NCBI GenBank assembly: GCA_947167075.1
Contig: CAMVGR010000013.1
Location: 1-53,533, forward strand
Origin: an uncultured Bacteroidales bacterium
GTDB lineage: Bacteria > Bacteroidota > Bacteroidia > Bacteroidales > P3
Direction of reading: 5' to 3'
DNA length: 53,533 nt
A program made the translations under genes and the position numbers. Below the pieces are notes generated by a model. The model made no database searches. It saw only the letters and a list, made by a program, of their open reading frames with translations, and had not been told where the DNA came from. Shown one piece after another: positions 33,659 to 42,742 of this stretch (the stretch's first letter is position 1; every line of letters begins with the position of its first letter).

Positions 33659-33690
33659 CGACGGAATGCTTGTCATTCCGTTTGTCTTAA
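33659..33690 (+). terminator. Terminator after the FKBP gene
   Basis: ACGGAATG (33661-33668) pairs exactly with CATTCCGT (33674-33681) around a five-base loop CTTGT, followed by TTGTCTT. It sits between the convergent FKBP and M28 peptidase genes. The T-rich tail is only on the plus strand. Confidence 0.65.
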
Positions 33691-33697
33691 ACAATAA

Positions 33698-34585
33698 CTA
33701 GTACGACAAATGCTCTACAAAAGAGTGAAGCAGGAGCATGTGTCGGTGATAGTTGGCAAGGCCGCACCCCTCACAGGTGTCGGTAGGGCTATGGTATCCA
33801 CCATAAGGGCCGCCTAGCGTGTAGATAAAGATGCTCGGGCAGTGGGCACTAAGATACCAATGGTCGCTGTTCGGTGCGTTATCGCGGCGATTCACCTTGG
33901 GTGTGTAGCCATTACGAGTATTTAGCATCTCAAGAATATCCACATAATGTGACGTTTCCGGACTCTTGCCGTTCACAACCATCAAACCCTCATCACCCCC
34001 GCAGAACAAGTCAATATTGATAAGCAACTTTACTTTACTGAAAGAGATGAGGGGATTGTCGGCAAAATAATGTGATCCAACAAGACCAGACTCCTCGCCG
34101 CCAAAGAGAAGGAAAACATAGGTGTAGTAGCCTGGTTGCTTTGCCGCCATACGTGCTATATCCATGATGGCAGCCGTACCGCTGGCATTGTCGTGGGCAC
34201 CTGGGAATATGGTATCTAAATGCATGCCGAGATGCTCATAATGGGCTGTGAAGACTATCATTGTGTCCACTTGTCCCGGAATGTATCCACAGATGTTTTG
34301 CGAACGATAGCCTGCGGTGACAATGGGGGGCTTGGTTCGTGTTTCAGGGAAACGAAAGTATTGGTAATAGTCTTTACATAAGGGTTTTACGCCGAGATCC
34401 ATCCATTCTCGACGCAAATAGTCAGCGGCTATCGAGTCTCCACCTCGCTGCATACCACGACCATACATCTGTGGTGAGGAGAGGTCACAGACAATCCTTC
34501 GTGCGTAGTTGCTGTCTTGAGCATGTCCAACGAGCGGAACAACAAGGAATAGAATCGGAATTAGAAACCGGGAATACTTAACCAT
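33698..34585 (-). CDS. M28 family metallopeptidase, exported
   Basis: Zinc aminopeptidase-like protein of family M28, 295 residues from the ATG at 34585. The signal peptide is about residues 1-23 (FLIPILFLVVPLVGHAQ). Metal and catalytic elements are visible: TAHYEHLG, AHDNASGTAAIMDIA, GGEESGLVGS, NIDLFCGGDEG and the final histidine region near GGYHSPTD. It probably trims peptides in the periplasm or on the surface. The start is placed at 34585 because the signal peptide begins there; an upstream in-frame ATG at 34657 would lie deep inside the transporter gene. It still overlaps the transporter's end by 25 bases. Confidence 0.9.
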   Translation of the reverse strand: MVKYSRFLIPILFLVVPLVGHAQDSNYARRIVCDLSSPQMYGRGMQRGGDSIAADYLRREWMDLGVKPLCKDYYQYFRFPETRTKPPIVTAGYRSQNICGYIPGQVDTMIVFTAHYEHLGMHLDTIFPGAHDNASGTAAIMDIARMAAKQPGYYTYVFLLFGGEESGLVGSHYFADNPLISFSKVKLLINIDLFCGGDEGLMVVNGKSPETSHYVDILEMLNTRNGYTPKVNRRDNAPNSDHWYLSAHCPSIFIYTLGGPYGGYHSPTDTCEGCGLANYHRHMLLLHSFVEHLSY

Positions 34586-36147
34586 AATGTGGGGAGCATA
34601 AGTATGAATCCTATTATTATCATGGCTAGAATAAACTTCCAAATGAAGCGAATCCATGTGCCATAAGGTATTTTTGCTATGCCAAGCACACCTATTAGTA
34701 TGCCGCTAGTGGGTGTAATCATGTTTGTGAATCCATCGCCAAACTGGAATGCCAATACTGTCGATTGTCGGGATATATGGATTAGATCAGCCAATTGTGT
34801 CATTATCGGCATAGTAAGTGCAGCCTTTGCCGAACCACTGGGCATTACAATATTGAGCAATGTCTGGAAAAGGTACATAGCACCAAGAGTGGTGACTTCA
34901 CCTGTGTGGGCAAGACCCCGACAGAGGGCATAGAGCATAGTGTCGATAATCTTACCGTCTTTCAAGATAAAGATAATACCTGATGCGAGGCCAACCACAA
35001 GTGCAGCAGTCATAATGTCCTTGCACCCTGCTAGGAAAAGCTTTGCAATTTGGTCCATTGATTGCCCATCGGCCACCCCACTCGCTATCCCCATTGCAAG
35101 AAAGAGTGAGGCTATTTCCATAATGTACCACCCATAGCCAAGAACGCCAATAACAAGGTATACAACTGTGAATAGTAGCAGATGTAGGATAAACCAGTGC
35201 GAGCCTTTTCTAATCATAAAGTATCCTATGAGTATGAAAAGCCCAGCCACAATGGGCAACAATGGCATCATTATGGTTGACACCTGCGTACCAAGCTCTG
35301 TTTGAGGATATTTTACAGCAACGTACACCAACACCACACTCAGCAAAGCATATAATATCCAGGCAGCCACAGAGGACTTCTTCTGTACAAATGACGTTTC
35401 AGTGTTGCTTTCCAATGGCTGTCGCCAATAGTTATCAAGTTTATATACCGGCGAACTCTCGGGATGACGCTTCACTCGGTGGGCATACACTAGCACAAAT
35501 ACCACACTGATTGCCGTCAGCACCACCCAACACAACAATCTATATTCTAATCCAGAAAAGAGAGGAAGGCCTGCCAACCCCTGGGCAATTCCAATAGTGA
35601 ACGGATTGAGCATTGCTCCAGCAAAGCCCACGTGAGCAGCCACATAACACATACACACCCCCACTATGGAATCATAGCCCATTTGTATGGCTAGGGGAAT
35701 GAAGACCACGACAAAAGCGAGCGTCTCTTCGCTCATGCCAAACACAGCTCCAAATAGACTAAACATTATCATTACCAAAGTGATAATGATATTATCTACA
35801 CCCAACACCCGCATCACACGATGGTGTGACAGGCGGCGCACCCTTCGCAGAAAGGCCATCACACCCATATCTATGGCGTGACTATTGTTCAATATCCAGA
35901 ACGCCCCTCCCACCACAAGGATGAAGATGATAATGTCTGCCTTATCAACAAAGCCCTTATAGAAAGCCGAGAATATCTGCCACGTTTGAGGCGACGAATC
36001 GACACGATGGAACGAATCCTGCACCACCACTTCTCTTCCATCTACCATTTGCCTAGTGAATTCGCCAGCAGGCACCACCCATGTAAGGATAGCAGCCAAG
36101 ACTATGAGTGCGAAAACAATAGAGAAAGTGTGGGGAATACGTTTCAT
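34561..36147 (-). CDS. YfcC family transporter (DcuC/ArcD-like)
   Basis: A 528-residue inner-membrane carrier with about 12-13 hydrophobic helices. The start (ILTWVVPAGEFTRQ), the block FGAVFGMSEETLAFVVVFIPL, HVGFAGAMLNPFTIGIAQG and the late TTLGAMYLFQTLLNIVMPSG and FGDGFTNMITPTSGILIGVLG are typical of YfcC proteins. Relatives exchange basic amino acids or carry C4-dicarboxylates; the substrate here is not known. The overlap with the downstream M28 peptidase gene suggests the two may act together in peptide or amino-acid use, by inference. Confidence 0.88.
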   Translation of the reverse strand: MKRIPHTFSIVFALIVLAAILTWVVPAGEFTRQMVDGREVVVQDSFHRVDSSPQTWQIFSAFYKGFVDKADIIIFILVVGGAFWILNNSHAIDMGVMAFLRRVRRLSHHRVMRVLGVDNIIITLVMIMFSLFGAVFGMSEETLAFVVVFIPLAIQMGYDSIVGVCMCYVAAHVGFAGAMLNPFTIGIAQGLAGLPLFSGLEYRLLCWVVLTAISVVFVLVYAHRVKRHPESSPVYKLDNYWRQPLESNTETSFVQKKSSVAAWILYALLSVVLVYVAVKYPQTELGTQVSTIMMPLLPIVAGLFILIGYFMIRKGSHWFILHLLLFTVVYLVIGVLGYGWYIMEIASLFLAMGIASGVADGQSMDQIAKLFLAGCKDIMTAALVVGLASGIIFILKDGKIIDTMLYALCRGLAHTGEVTTLGAMYLFQTLLNIVMPSGSAKAALTMPIMTQLADLIHISRQSTVLAFQFGDGFTNMITPTSGILIGVLGIAKIPYGTWIRFIWKFILAMIIIGFILMLPTLWLSIPGF

Positions 36148-36150
36148 ATA

Positions 36151-36504
36151 TTATAGGGAAACTGTATTGATTCTATCGAGATCGAGCGGTGGAAAATAGT
36201 AGTCAATCACATTAGGGGCTGGATCAGAATCTTCAGAGGTTTGCACCCAATGGTCGGCCCTAGCCATACGTTCCGACCGTGTATCGAGGGTACGAGCAAA
36301 GGGTTCTATGTTGCTCATCACCATCATAGCCGTCATGCGACGAACCTTCTTTTTCTGATTGTAATCAAGGATGGAGATGGTGCCGAAGGTGAGGGAAAGC
36401 GAGATGGTGGTACTCAGGATAATCATGAGCACTTGCTTAAGAAAAGAGTCCTCTTTGTTATTTACCTTTGGCTTGGGGGCCCTGAAAAGATTGAATTCTA
36501 TCAT
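36151..36504 (-). CDS. Small single-span membrane protein of unknown function
   Basis: A 117-residue protein: polar N-terminus (MIEFNLFRAPKPKVNNKEDS), one transmembrane helix at about 25-47, a basic cluster NQKKKVRRM just after it, then a polar domain ending in YYFPPLDLDRINTVSL. The positive charges after the helix could mean either topology. The gene overlaps the dxs stop by four bases and ends 3 bases before the YfcC-type gene, so it is firmly inside an operon. I do not recognise a family and see no frameshift remnant around it. Confidence 0.7.
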   Translation of the reverse strand: MIEFNLFRAPKPKVNNKEDSFLKQVLMIILSTTISLSLTFGTISILDYNQKKKVRRMTAMMVMSNIEPFARTLDTRSERMARADHWVQTSEDSDPAPNVIDYYFPPLDLDRINTVSL

Positions 36505-38381
36505 ATCTTCAAAGCATTCATTATGGCTTCACTATCTATACCACATTCGTGTTTCAGTTGAGTCACACTTCCGTGTGATATAAAGCGATCCGGAATAGCC
36601 AGCACACGTATTGTGGAGACCACCGAGGGATGCTGTTCCGACATGTAAGCCACTACCGCCTCGCCAAATCCACCTTTGCGCACCCCGTCCTCGACTGTCA
36701 CAATGCGACTATAGCCTTTGGAAGCTATCTCGTCGAGCAAGGCGGTGTCGAGCGGTTTTAGGAACCGCATGTCGAACACCGAGGCATCCATCTGTTCGGC
36801 CACCCGCAAAGCGTCGTTGCCCACTGTGCCGAGGGTGAGTATGGCCGCCTGGCCGCCGCCTGGCCGCACACAACGTCCACGACCAACCTCTATCTGTTGC
36901 ATTTCGCAGTGCCAATCGGCATGTTCGCTTAGGCCACGCGGATAGCGTATCACCCATGGTCCTTGGCCTGGCAGTTGGGCGGTGAACATCATGTGACGCA
37001 GTTCGTGCTCGTCCATCGGGGCGGCGATTGTCAGGCCCGGCACTGGTCGTAGGGCAGCCAAGTCGTACACCCCATGATGGGTCGGCCCATCCTCGCCCAC
37101 CAGTCCTGCCCTGTCCAGACACATCACCACATGCAGTCCCTGCAGGGCGACATCGTGAATCAGTTGGTCGTAGGCCCGCTGTGCGAACGACGAGTATATA
37201 TTGCAAAATGGAATCATGCCTGCGGCAGCCATGCCTGCAGCAAAAGTCACAGCATGCTGCTCGGCTATGCCCACATCGAAAGTTCGCTCCGGCATCTTGT
37301 CCATCATGATATTAAGCGAACATCCTGTGGCCATAGCAGGAGTGATACCCACTATGGCTGGGTTCTTTTCGGCCAGTTCCACTATAGTATGTCCGAACAC
37401 CTCCTGATATTTCAGAGGCAGGTTTCGCTTGTCGCCTGCCGAGGCCAGCTGGTGACCTGTAGCCACATCGTAGCGTCCTGGTGCGTGATAGACCACCGGA
37501 TTCTCTTCCGCCTGTCGCAGTCCTTTGCCTTTCACAGTGATTACATGCAGCAGCTTGGGGCCTTCTAGATTGTGCATCTTTTCAAGCATGTCCACCAGTT
37601 GGCTCACATTGTGACCATCGACCGGACCAAAATAGCGGATGCCTAGCGATTCGAAGAGATTGCTCCCCCCAACGGCGAGCGTCTTTGCCGTGGAGGTGAT
37701 GCGCTGAAAGATGTTGAGCGACCTGCTATGGCGACGGCCACCGGTGCTGCCGTCCAGTTTGCGCCACACCTCCTCTTTCAGCCTATTGTATTGTTTCGAC
37801 GCTGTGATGCGGGTCAGGTACTGGTCCAATCCTCCCACAGCTTTATCGATCGAGATGCCGTTGTCGTTTAGTATCACCAGCACATTCGCTTTCGATGCAC
37901 CCAGATTGTTCAGAGCCTCGAAAGCCTCGCCGCCTGTCAGTGCCCCGTCGCCAATCACAGCAATGTGGCTGCGATGGGTGTCGCCCTGCAGCCTACTGGC
38001 TGTGGCCATACCCAGGGTGGCACTGATCGATGTCGAGCTGTGGCCTGTTCCGAATGCGTCGTATTCGCTCTCGCTCCGCTTCGGAAAACCACTCAGCCCC
38101 CCGTAGGTGCGCAGTGTGTCGAACTGCTCACGCCTACCAGTCAGTATTTTGTGTGCATAGGCCTGGTGGCCAACGTCCCACACCAAGGTGTCGTAGGGCG
38201 TGTTGAATACATAGTGCAGTGCCACTGTCAGTTCCACCACACCCAGGCTAGAGGCCAGGTGACCAGGGTGGGTCGACAGGGTGTCGATGATATATCTACG
38301 CAGCTCGTCCGCCACAGGCTGCAGTTCGCCCACCGGCAGACGTCTTAAGTCTTCAGGAGTTTTGATATCGTTCAGTTTCAT
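36501..38381 (-). CDS. dxs: 1-deoxy-D-xylulose-5-phosphate synthase
   Basis: Thiamine-diphosphate enzyme that condenses pyruvate and glyceraldehyde 3-phosphate, opening the MEP pathway and feeding PLP and thiamine synthesis; 626 residues. The ThDP site is VIGDGALTGGEAFEALNN, with the early HLASSLGVVELTVALHYVF and WDVGHQAYAHKILTGR. The transketolase pyrimidine domain has DVGIAEQHAVTFAAGMA, and DRAGLVGEDGPTHHGVYDL follows. The C-terminal domain is complete. It overlaps both neighbours by four bases. ispH and pdxA, which depend on its product, are also in this window. Confidence 0.97.
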   Translation of the reverse strand: MKLNDIKTPEDLRRLPVGELQPVADELRRYIIDTLSTHPGHLASSLGVVELTVALHYVFNTPYDTLVWDVGHQAYAHKILTGRREQFDTLRTYGGLSGFPKRSESEYDAFGTGHSSTSISATLGMATASRLQGDTHRSHIAVIGDGALTGGEAFEALNNLGASKANVLVILNDNGISIDKAVGGLDQYLTRITASKQYNRLKEEVWRKLDGSTGGRRHSRSLNIFQRITSTAKTLAVGGSNLFESLGIRYFGPVDGHNVSQLVDMLEKMHNLEGPKLLHVITVKGKGLRQAEENPVVYHAPGRYDVATGHQLASAGDKRNLPLKYQEVFGHTIVELAEKNPAIVGITPAMATGCSLNIMMDKMPERTFDVGIAEQHAVTFAAGMAAAGMIPFCNIYSSFAQRAYDQLIHDVALQGLHVVMCLDRAGLVGEDGPTHHGVYDLAALRPVPGLTIAAPMDEHELRHMMFTAQLPGQGPWVIRYPRGLSEHADWHCEMQQIEVGRGRCVRPGGGQAAILTLGTVGNDALRVAEQMDASVFDMRFLKPLDTALLDEIASKGYSRIVTVEDGVRKGGFGEAVVAYMSEQHPSVVSTIRVLAIPDRFISHGSVTQLKHECGIDSEAIMNALKI

Positions 38382-39355
38382 TTTTGCTTGTACTCGTAAC
38401 TGGGTGAATCTTTAGGCAGTGGAGAGAAGTCCTTGTTGAGCTTTTTGTCGCTCAGTCTCCCCTGTGCACCGTGCCGTAGTTCCCACTTTCCATCTTCCCA
38501 CACATAGGCCAGTTCCAGCCCCGATGGTACATAGTATTGGAATAAACCCTTCATGCCGGACACCTGCGGCTCCACCTCGTCGAAGATGATCATCCGCTCG
38601 CGGTGTTCTTTTACCTTCTCTACCGTCCGGTAGCGGTTCCCTTTCTTCACTCGCTCGTGTGTAACGGTCTGCACCGTCTGCTCGTCGTAGGCCATTTGCA
38701 CCGCTGCATCGTCGCGATATTCCAGCACCACACGTCGCAGGTTGCGCTCGCGACGGAACACTGGGGCTCCAAACTGTATCTCCCCTCCGCGTATCAGCAC
38801 CGGCTCTATCACCCTCACATCCGTAAGCGGATCCATCCCGTTCCAGCCAAGCAGGGTGTAGTAGGTCCGGTCGCCCGCTGTGGTCTGTATCAAATCTTGA
38901 TAGATTGCCCCAAACCATTGCCGGGCATTCAGCACACTCTCCTCCCTGTTCATCATATCGCTGCTGTGGTCTTGCAGCACATCGTATTTGTATCCCTCCT
39001 CACGGTCGCTGTAGTATTGCATCACACCGAAACACTCGTACTCACCCGCATCGTTCACCACAGCCCACGAGAACACACGTATCTTCTTGTCGGGCGAAGT
39101 CAGCACACTTGCCGTCCGCGGCAGGTTCCACTGCCAGCGTTCCGAACGCTCCTCGTTCAACGCCTTGCACAGTTGTGCCACAGCCTCCTCCGATGCCGCC
39201 TGTCGCTCGAGCCATGTGCCACCTCCCGACACCGTCTCCAACAGCTGCACCACACGGCGTTCGTGGGCTGCCATCAGAGCCTTGTCTTGCGCCTGCAAAC
39301 CCACTGCACACATCAGTAGCAGCAATATAATCGTCCTATGGCATTTTATGTACAT
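38378..39355 (-). CDS. Exported protein of unknown function
   Basis: A 325-residue protein with a signal peptide at about 1-22 (IILLLLMCAVGLQAQ), followed by a helical stretch with QLLETVSGGGTWLERQ and then a mostly beta-like domain with VFSWAVVNDAGEYECFGVMQYY and YTLLGWNGMDPLTD. The C-terminal part ends in a Lys-rich tail. The cleavage site ends in LQAQ rather than a lipobox, so it is probably periplasmic. I do not recognise a named family. It is the first gene of the dxs operon; its stop overlaps the dxs start by four bases. Confidence 0.75.
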   Translation of the reverse strand: MYIKCHRTIILLLLMCAVGLQAQDKALMAAHERRVVQLLETVSGGGTWLERQAASEEAVAQLCKALNEERSERWQWNLPRTASVLTSPDKKIRVFSWAVVNDAGEYECFGVMQYYSDREEGYKYDVLQDHSSDMMNREESVLNARQWFGAIYQDLIQTTAGDRTYYTLLGWNGMDPLTDVRVIEPVLIRGGEIQFGAPVFRRERNLRRVVLEYRDDAAVQMAYDEQTVQTVTHERVKKGNRYRTVEKVKEHRERMIIFDEVEPQVSGMKGLFQYYVPSGLELAYVWEDGKWELRHGAQGRLSDKKLNKDFSPLPKDSPSYEYKQK

Positions 39356-39510
39356 ATCTCTAAAACCATCAACCTCCGTTTTTATTGTATCGTCGCCAAT
39401 ATTTTTTTCAACCTCGAGCCCACCGACCAGCCATACCCTACCCTTTCTCCACCTCGCCCCATTCTACCACGGTCTGTTTTGCAAAAACATAACAACCAGC
39501 ATATTAGCGA

Positions 39511-39541
39511 CAAAAGTAAAACATAAACACCTGTATATCAA
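39511..39541 (-). promoter_or_regulatory. Promoter of the dxs operon
   Basis: On the minus strand TACTTTTG (39518-39511) is an exact TAnnTTTG box. TTG (39541-39539) lies upstream with a 20-base spacer. Transcription would start near 39504, leaving a leader of about 150 bases before the first gene at 39355. Confidence 0.6.
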
Positions 39542-39553
39542 CCCCCAGCACGT

Positions 39554-39608
39554 ACCAACACCGTACTTCCTCCGTACATGAACCGTACATGAACCGTAGA
39601 TGCACCGT
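39554..39608 (-). repeat. 55-bp five-unit intergenic element, copy 5 (inverted)
   Basis: On the minus strand: ACGGTGCATCT, ACGGTTCATGT (twice), ACGGAGGAAGT, ACGGTGTTGGT, then ACGTG. It begins 13 bases upstream of the -33 box of the dxs operon promoter, in a divergent intergenic region. Confidence 0.9.
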
Positions 39609-39773
39609 GACCGTACCCCGTCTCTGCGTCCCATTCACATCTTTATTACCCTCCATCTTGGTGCAACGATCGAGGGTGCCCTTTCGTGCTGGCAGTCCTC
39701 AGCCGCCACCGATGCCAAGCACATGGCAGCCATTCGCACATCGTACCAGTGTAACAAAGGGTCGAAAAATATT

Positions 39774-39805
39774 TTTGGCCATGTCACAGATTATATGTAT
39801 TTTTG
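39774..39805 (+). promoter_or_regulatory. Canonical promoter of the DUF3127 gene
   Basis: TTTG (39774-39777), a 20-base spacer, then TATTTTTG (39798-39805): the best match in the window to the Bacteroidota sigma-ABfr consensus. Transcription should start near 39812, about 60 bases before the ATG. Confidence 0.7.
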
Positions 39806-39871
39806 CAGATTCGGAAATCCCCTTATCGGGAGACCACTATATTGAAAATGAATATTAAACAGTAATTCGAA

Positions 39872-40309
39872 ATGGAAATAACAGGCAAACTTATCGAGAT
39901 TCTGCCCGACGTACAGGGTGAGTCTCAACGTGGTCCCTGGATTAGGGGCGGCTTTGTAATCGAAACCGGCGATGACTATCCACGCAAAGTGGCATTCACC
40001 GCTTTCGGCGAAGAACGTGTGGCCATGGTGAAAAACATCCCTATGAACCAATTGGTGCAGGTGACCTTCAATCCCGAAAGCCGCGAATTCAACGGCAAAT
40101 GGTACACCGACCTCCGCTGCTCGCGCGTGCAGCCCTTCGTGCCGGGACAGATGCCGCAAGGCCCCGCCACAGGCTATGCCTGGACCGGACAGCCCGCACA
40201 GGGTATCCAGACCACCCCTCAGGCTCAACCTGCTCCACAACCCCAGGCACAGAACTTTGCCCAACCGCCCCAGATGCCCTCCTCGGACGAGGACGACCTG
40301 CCATTCTAA
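39872..40309 (+). CDS. DUF3127 protein, SSB-like with acidic C-terminal tip
   Basis: A 145-residue protein. Residues about 1-90 form a DUF3127 domain resembling an OB-fold (GKLIEILPDVQGESQRGPWI, KVAFTAFGEERVA, VTFNPESREFNGKWYTDL). Then comes a long linker rich in Gln, Pro and Ala, and the protein ends in SSDEDDLPF. That end matches the acidic tip of single-stranded-DNA-binding proteins, which recruits repair and replication partners. The combination suggests a role on single-stranded DNA, by inference from layout. It heads a seven-gene plus-strand run and has its own strong promoter. Confidence 0.88.
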   Translation: MEITGKLIEILPDVQGESQRGPWIRGGFVIETGDDYPRKVAFTAFGEERVAMVKNIPMNQLVQVTFNPESREFNGKWYTDLRCSRVQPFVPGQMPQGPATGYAWTGQPAQGIQTTPQAQPAPQPQAQNFAQPPQMPSSDEDDLPF

Positions 40310-40329
40310 ACTGCGCCCACTCGACCATC

Positions 40330-40899
40330 ATGGACAAACGAGACATCAGGCGTGCCATGCGTGAGCACAAGAAAGCCATTCCGATGGAAGAAAAACTCCG
40401 TCGGAGCGACATCATCGCCCATCGCCTAGAAGCCCTTCCTCGCTTCGTAGAAGCCAAAGTGGTGCTGCTCTACTGGTCGATGGACGACGAAGTGCAGACG
40501 CACCACCTCGTCGAACGCATCTATCGCCACCGCACAGTGTTGCTTCCATGCGTCGACGGCGACCTGCTGCGGCTTCGACAATACACAGGGCCCGACTGCA
40601 TGAAGGCCGGCGAACAGTTTGGCATCGGCGAACCCACAGGTCCCGAATGGACCGACATCGATGCCATAGACTGCATTGCCGTGCCCGGAGTGGCCTTCGA
40701 CCGACAGGGCAACCGTATGGGACGCGGACGTGGATTCTACGACCGACTGCTGAAAACCACTCCCCATGCCTTTAAAGTGGGTCTGGCTTTCGACTTCCAG
40801 ATTATGGATCACATACCCGTCGAAGCACACGATGTGCCCATGGACATCGTGGTCAGCGACAGCCCCGACGACGGTCCAACCAACCCAGCAACCACCTAA
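40330..40899 (+). CDS. 5-formyltetrahydrofolate cyclo-ligase
   Basis: Folate-salvage enzyme that converts 5-formyl-THF to 5,10-methenyl-THF with ATP; 189 residues. It begins MDKRDIRRAMREHKKAIP, has WSMDDEVQTHHLV in the middle, and the signature GNRMGRGRGFYDRLL with the glycine-rich ATP loop, followed by LAFDFQ and VPMDIVVSD near the end. The ATG at 40330 is 20 bases after the DUF3127 stop; longer in-frame starts would overlap it. The gene has been called ygfA or fau elsewhere. Confidence 0.93.
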   Translation: MDKRDIRRAMREHKKAIPMEEKLRRSDIIAHRLEALPRFVEAKVVLLYWSMDDEVQTHHLVERIYRHRTVLLPCVDGDLLRLRQYTGPDCMKAGEQFGIGEPTGPEWTDIDAIDCIAVPGVAFDRQGNRMGRGRGFYDRLLKTTPHAFKVGLAFDFQIMDHIPVEAHDVPMDIVVSDSPDDGPTNPATT

Positions 40900-40911
40900 A
40901 TACCATGCATC

Positions 40912-41370
40912 ATGCCGATGTTCTACACACCTAAACCTCGCCAGTTCAAGTACAACCCCCGTTTCTATAACCCCGAAAAAGAAAAGTGGGAGGCCTTGAA
41001 ACAGAAATATGCCGACGAGCGTGCCGCACGCGAAGCGGCACAATCCGATGCCTCCGATGGGCAGACGACCGACGAACTGGCCTATTTCCAACGTCGTGTG
41101 CGAGAACTGGACCGCGACAAAAACAAGGGGCTCACTTGGAAAGACCTCTTCCGCAAAAGGGAGATGCCAACCTTCAACTATCAGCCCCGTTTCGCATCCA
41201 GCGACACACAAGACACCGGCGAACACCTGAACGAATTCAAGAAAAGAGGTGTCAATATCAAACGTAGGTTCGACCCAAGCGACAACGACTATATGAAACC
41301 CATCCCGGCAGGAAGAATCATGCTCTATGCTCTGCTTGCCTGCCTATTACTTTACTGGATAGTGTTTTAA
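40912..41370 (+). CDS. Conserved small protein with C-terminal membrane anchor
   Basis: A 152-residue protein with a motif repeated at its start and middle: FKYNPRFYNPEKEKWE and FNYQPRF. A charged helical stretch (ERAAREAAQSD) and LTWKDLFRKREMPT follow. The last ~18 residues (IMLYALLACLLLYWIVF) form a single helix at the extreme C-terminus, typical of a tail-anchored inner-membrane protein. Similar short proteins exist in Bacteroidota without known function. A second ATG two codons later (40918) is equally possible as start. It lies 12 bases after the cyclo-ligase gene and 3 before panD. Confidence 0.75.
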   Translation: MPMFYTPKPRQFKYNPRFYNPEKEKWEALKQKYADERAAREAAQSDASDGQTTDELAYFQRRVRELDRDKNKGLTWKDLFRKREMPTFNYQPRFASSDTQDTGEHLNEFKKRGVNIKRRFDPSDNDYMKPIPAGRIMLYALLACLLLYWIVF

Positions 41371-41373
41371 ACC

Positions 41374-41715
41374 ATGCTAATAGAAGTACTAAAATCGAAA
41401 ATACACCGAGTCACCGTAACTGAAGCCGACCTCGACTACATCGGATCGATCACTATCGACGAAGACCTGATGGACGCTGCCGGTATCATCGAAAACGAGA
41501 AAGTGGACATCTACAATATCACCAACGGGGAACGCCTCTCCACCTATGCCATACGTGGCGAACGGGGGTCAGGCTGCATCTGCCTCAATGGAGCCGCCGC
41601 TCACAAAGCACCTGTAGGATCGCTCATCATCATCGCCTCCTATGCACAGATGACCCCCGACGAGGCCAAAGAGTGGCATCCCACTGTCATCTTTCCGAAA
41701 AACAACCGACTGTGA
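41374..41715 (+). CDS. panD: Aspartate 1-decarboxylase proenzyme
   Basis: Pyruvoyl enzyme giving beta-alanine for pantothenate and coenzyme A; 113 residues. The proenzyme cleaves itself at the Gly24-Ser25 bond in DYIGSITID, leaving a pyruvoyl group on the alpha chain. [17 protein letters not shown] at the start and [20 protein letters not shown] are the family blocks. Its TGA overlaps the GTG of the next gene. No panB or panC is in view. Confidence 0.96.
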   Translation: MLIEVLKSKIHRVTVTEADLDYIGSITIDEDLMDAAGIIENEKVDIYNITNGERLSTYAIRGERGSGCICLNGAAAHKAPVGSLIIIASYAQMTPDEAKEWHPTVIFPKNNRL

Positions 41716-42734
41716 CCGACCAGCCTACACCGAAGAAACAACGCTGGGGCGATGTGCTTAAGATGCTCATCTTCCTGGGTATCGGTTTTTTCTTCATCTA
41801 CTGGTTTCTCATCAAACTCGAAGCCGAGCAGAAAGCAGCCATCTGGCAGGCATTCATCGATGCCGACTACCTGTGGGTGATCGTGTGCATGCTGTGCTGC
41901 CTATTCAGCCACTTCGTGCGTGCCCTGCGTTGGCGATTGCTTTTCCACCCCATAGGGCAAGTGCCATCGGTCAACCACACCTTCGGTTCGGTGGTCATTG
42001 CCTATATGGGCAATTTGGCATTCCCGCGTGCAGGCGAGGTGATGCGGTGTGCCACATTGGTCACGAGCGACAAAATCCCCATCGAGAAGTCGCTGGGCAC
42101 AGTAGTCACCGAGCGCATCATCGACATGCTGGCCTTTATAGTCATCATACTGATAGGACTGCTGGCCATGTATGGTAGCGTCAAAGACTGGCTCTACGAC
42201 ACCCTCTCCACCAAATTCTCCTCCCTGCCTAACATGGCCATGATTGTCGGCACACTTACCGTGCTGGCCATCGTCGCCTTTGTCTTATACAAGATGTTTT
42301 GGAAAAGACTGCTACACATTGGCATTTTTAGAAAGATCGACCAGCTTGTGCATGGCATGGTGGACGGAGTGAGAAGCATCTTCCACCTCGGCACACGGAA
42401 CACCGTGTGGTTCATCATTTATAGCATCGTAATATATTTACTGTATATCATAGGAGGGCTCATCATTTTCCAGGCCTTCGAACAGACCAGTAGCCTGGGG
42501 CTTTCGGCTGCCTTTGTGGTCTACCTGTTCGGGTCGGTCGGCATGACATTCTCGCAGGGAGGCATAGGTGTCTATCCTGTGCTGGTGCAGCTAGCGCTCG
42601 ACATCTATGGCATCCCTATGGAGGTGGGCACCGCCTGTGGTTGGCTGCTTTGGGGCAGCCAGCAAGCCATCGTGATAGCGGTGGGCGCAGCCTATATGAT
42701 ATACTTCAGCCTGAAAAAGAACAAAACAAAATAA
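41712..42734 (+). CDS. Flippase-like membrane protein (LPG-synthase TM / UPF0104 family)
   Basis: A 340-residue membrane protein with about seven to eight helices. The conserved core [25 protein letters not shown] with the acidic and arginine residues, followed by [16 protein letters not shown], and a late [16 protein letters not shown], matches the YbhN/AglD-type family. Relatives move or anchor glycolipids; the substrate is unknown. I chose the GTG at 41712, which overlaps the panD stop as GTGA, over an in-frame ATG at 41673 that would overlap panD by 43 bases. The latter remains possible. trxB follows after 8 bases. Confidence 0.85.
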   Translation: MTDQPTPKKQRWGDVLKMLIFLGIGFFFIYWFLIKLEAEQKAAIWQAFIDADYLWVIVCMLCCLFSHFVRALRWRLLFHPIGQVPSVNHTFGSVVIAYMGNLAFPRAGEVMRCATLVTSDKIPIEKSLGTVVTERIIDMLAFIVIILIGLLAMYGSVKDWLYDTLSTKFSSLPNMAMIVGTLTVLAIVAFVLYKMFWKRLLHIGIFRKIDQLVHGMVDGVRSIFHLGTRNTVWFIIYSIVIYLLYIIGGLIIFQAFEQTSSLGLSAAFVVYLFGSVGMTFSQGGIGVYPVLVQLALDIYGIPMEVGTACGWLLWGSQQAIVIAVGAAYMIYFSLKKNKTK

Positions 42735-42742
42735 CACACATT

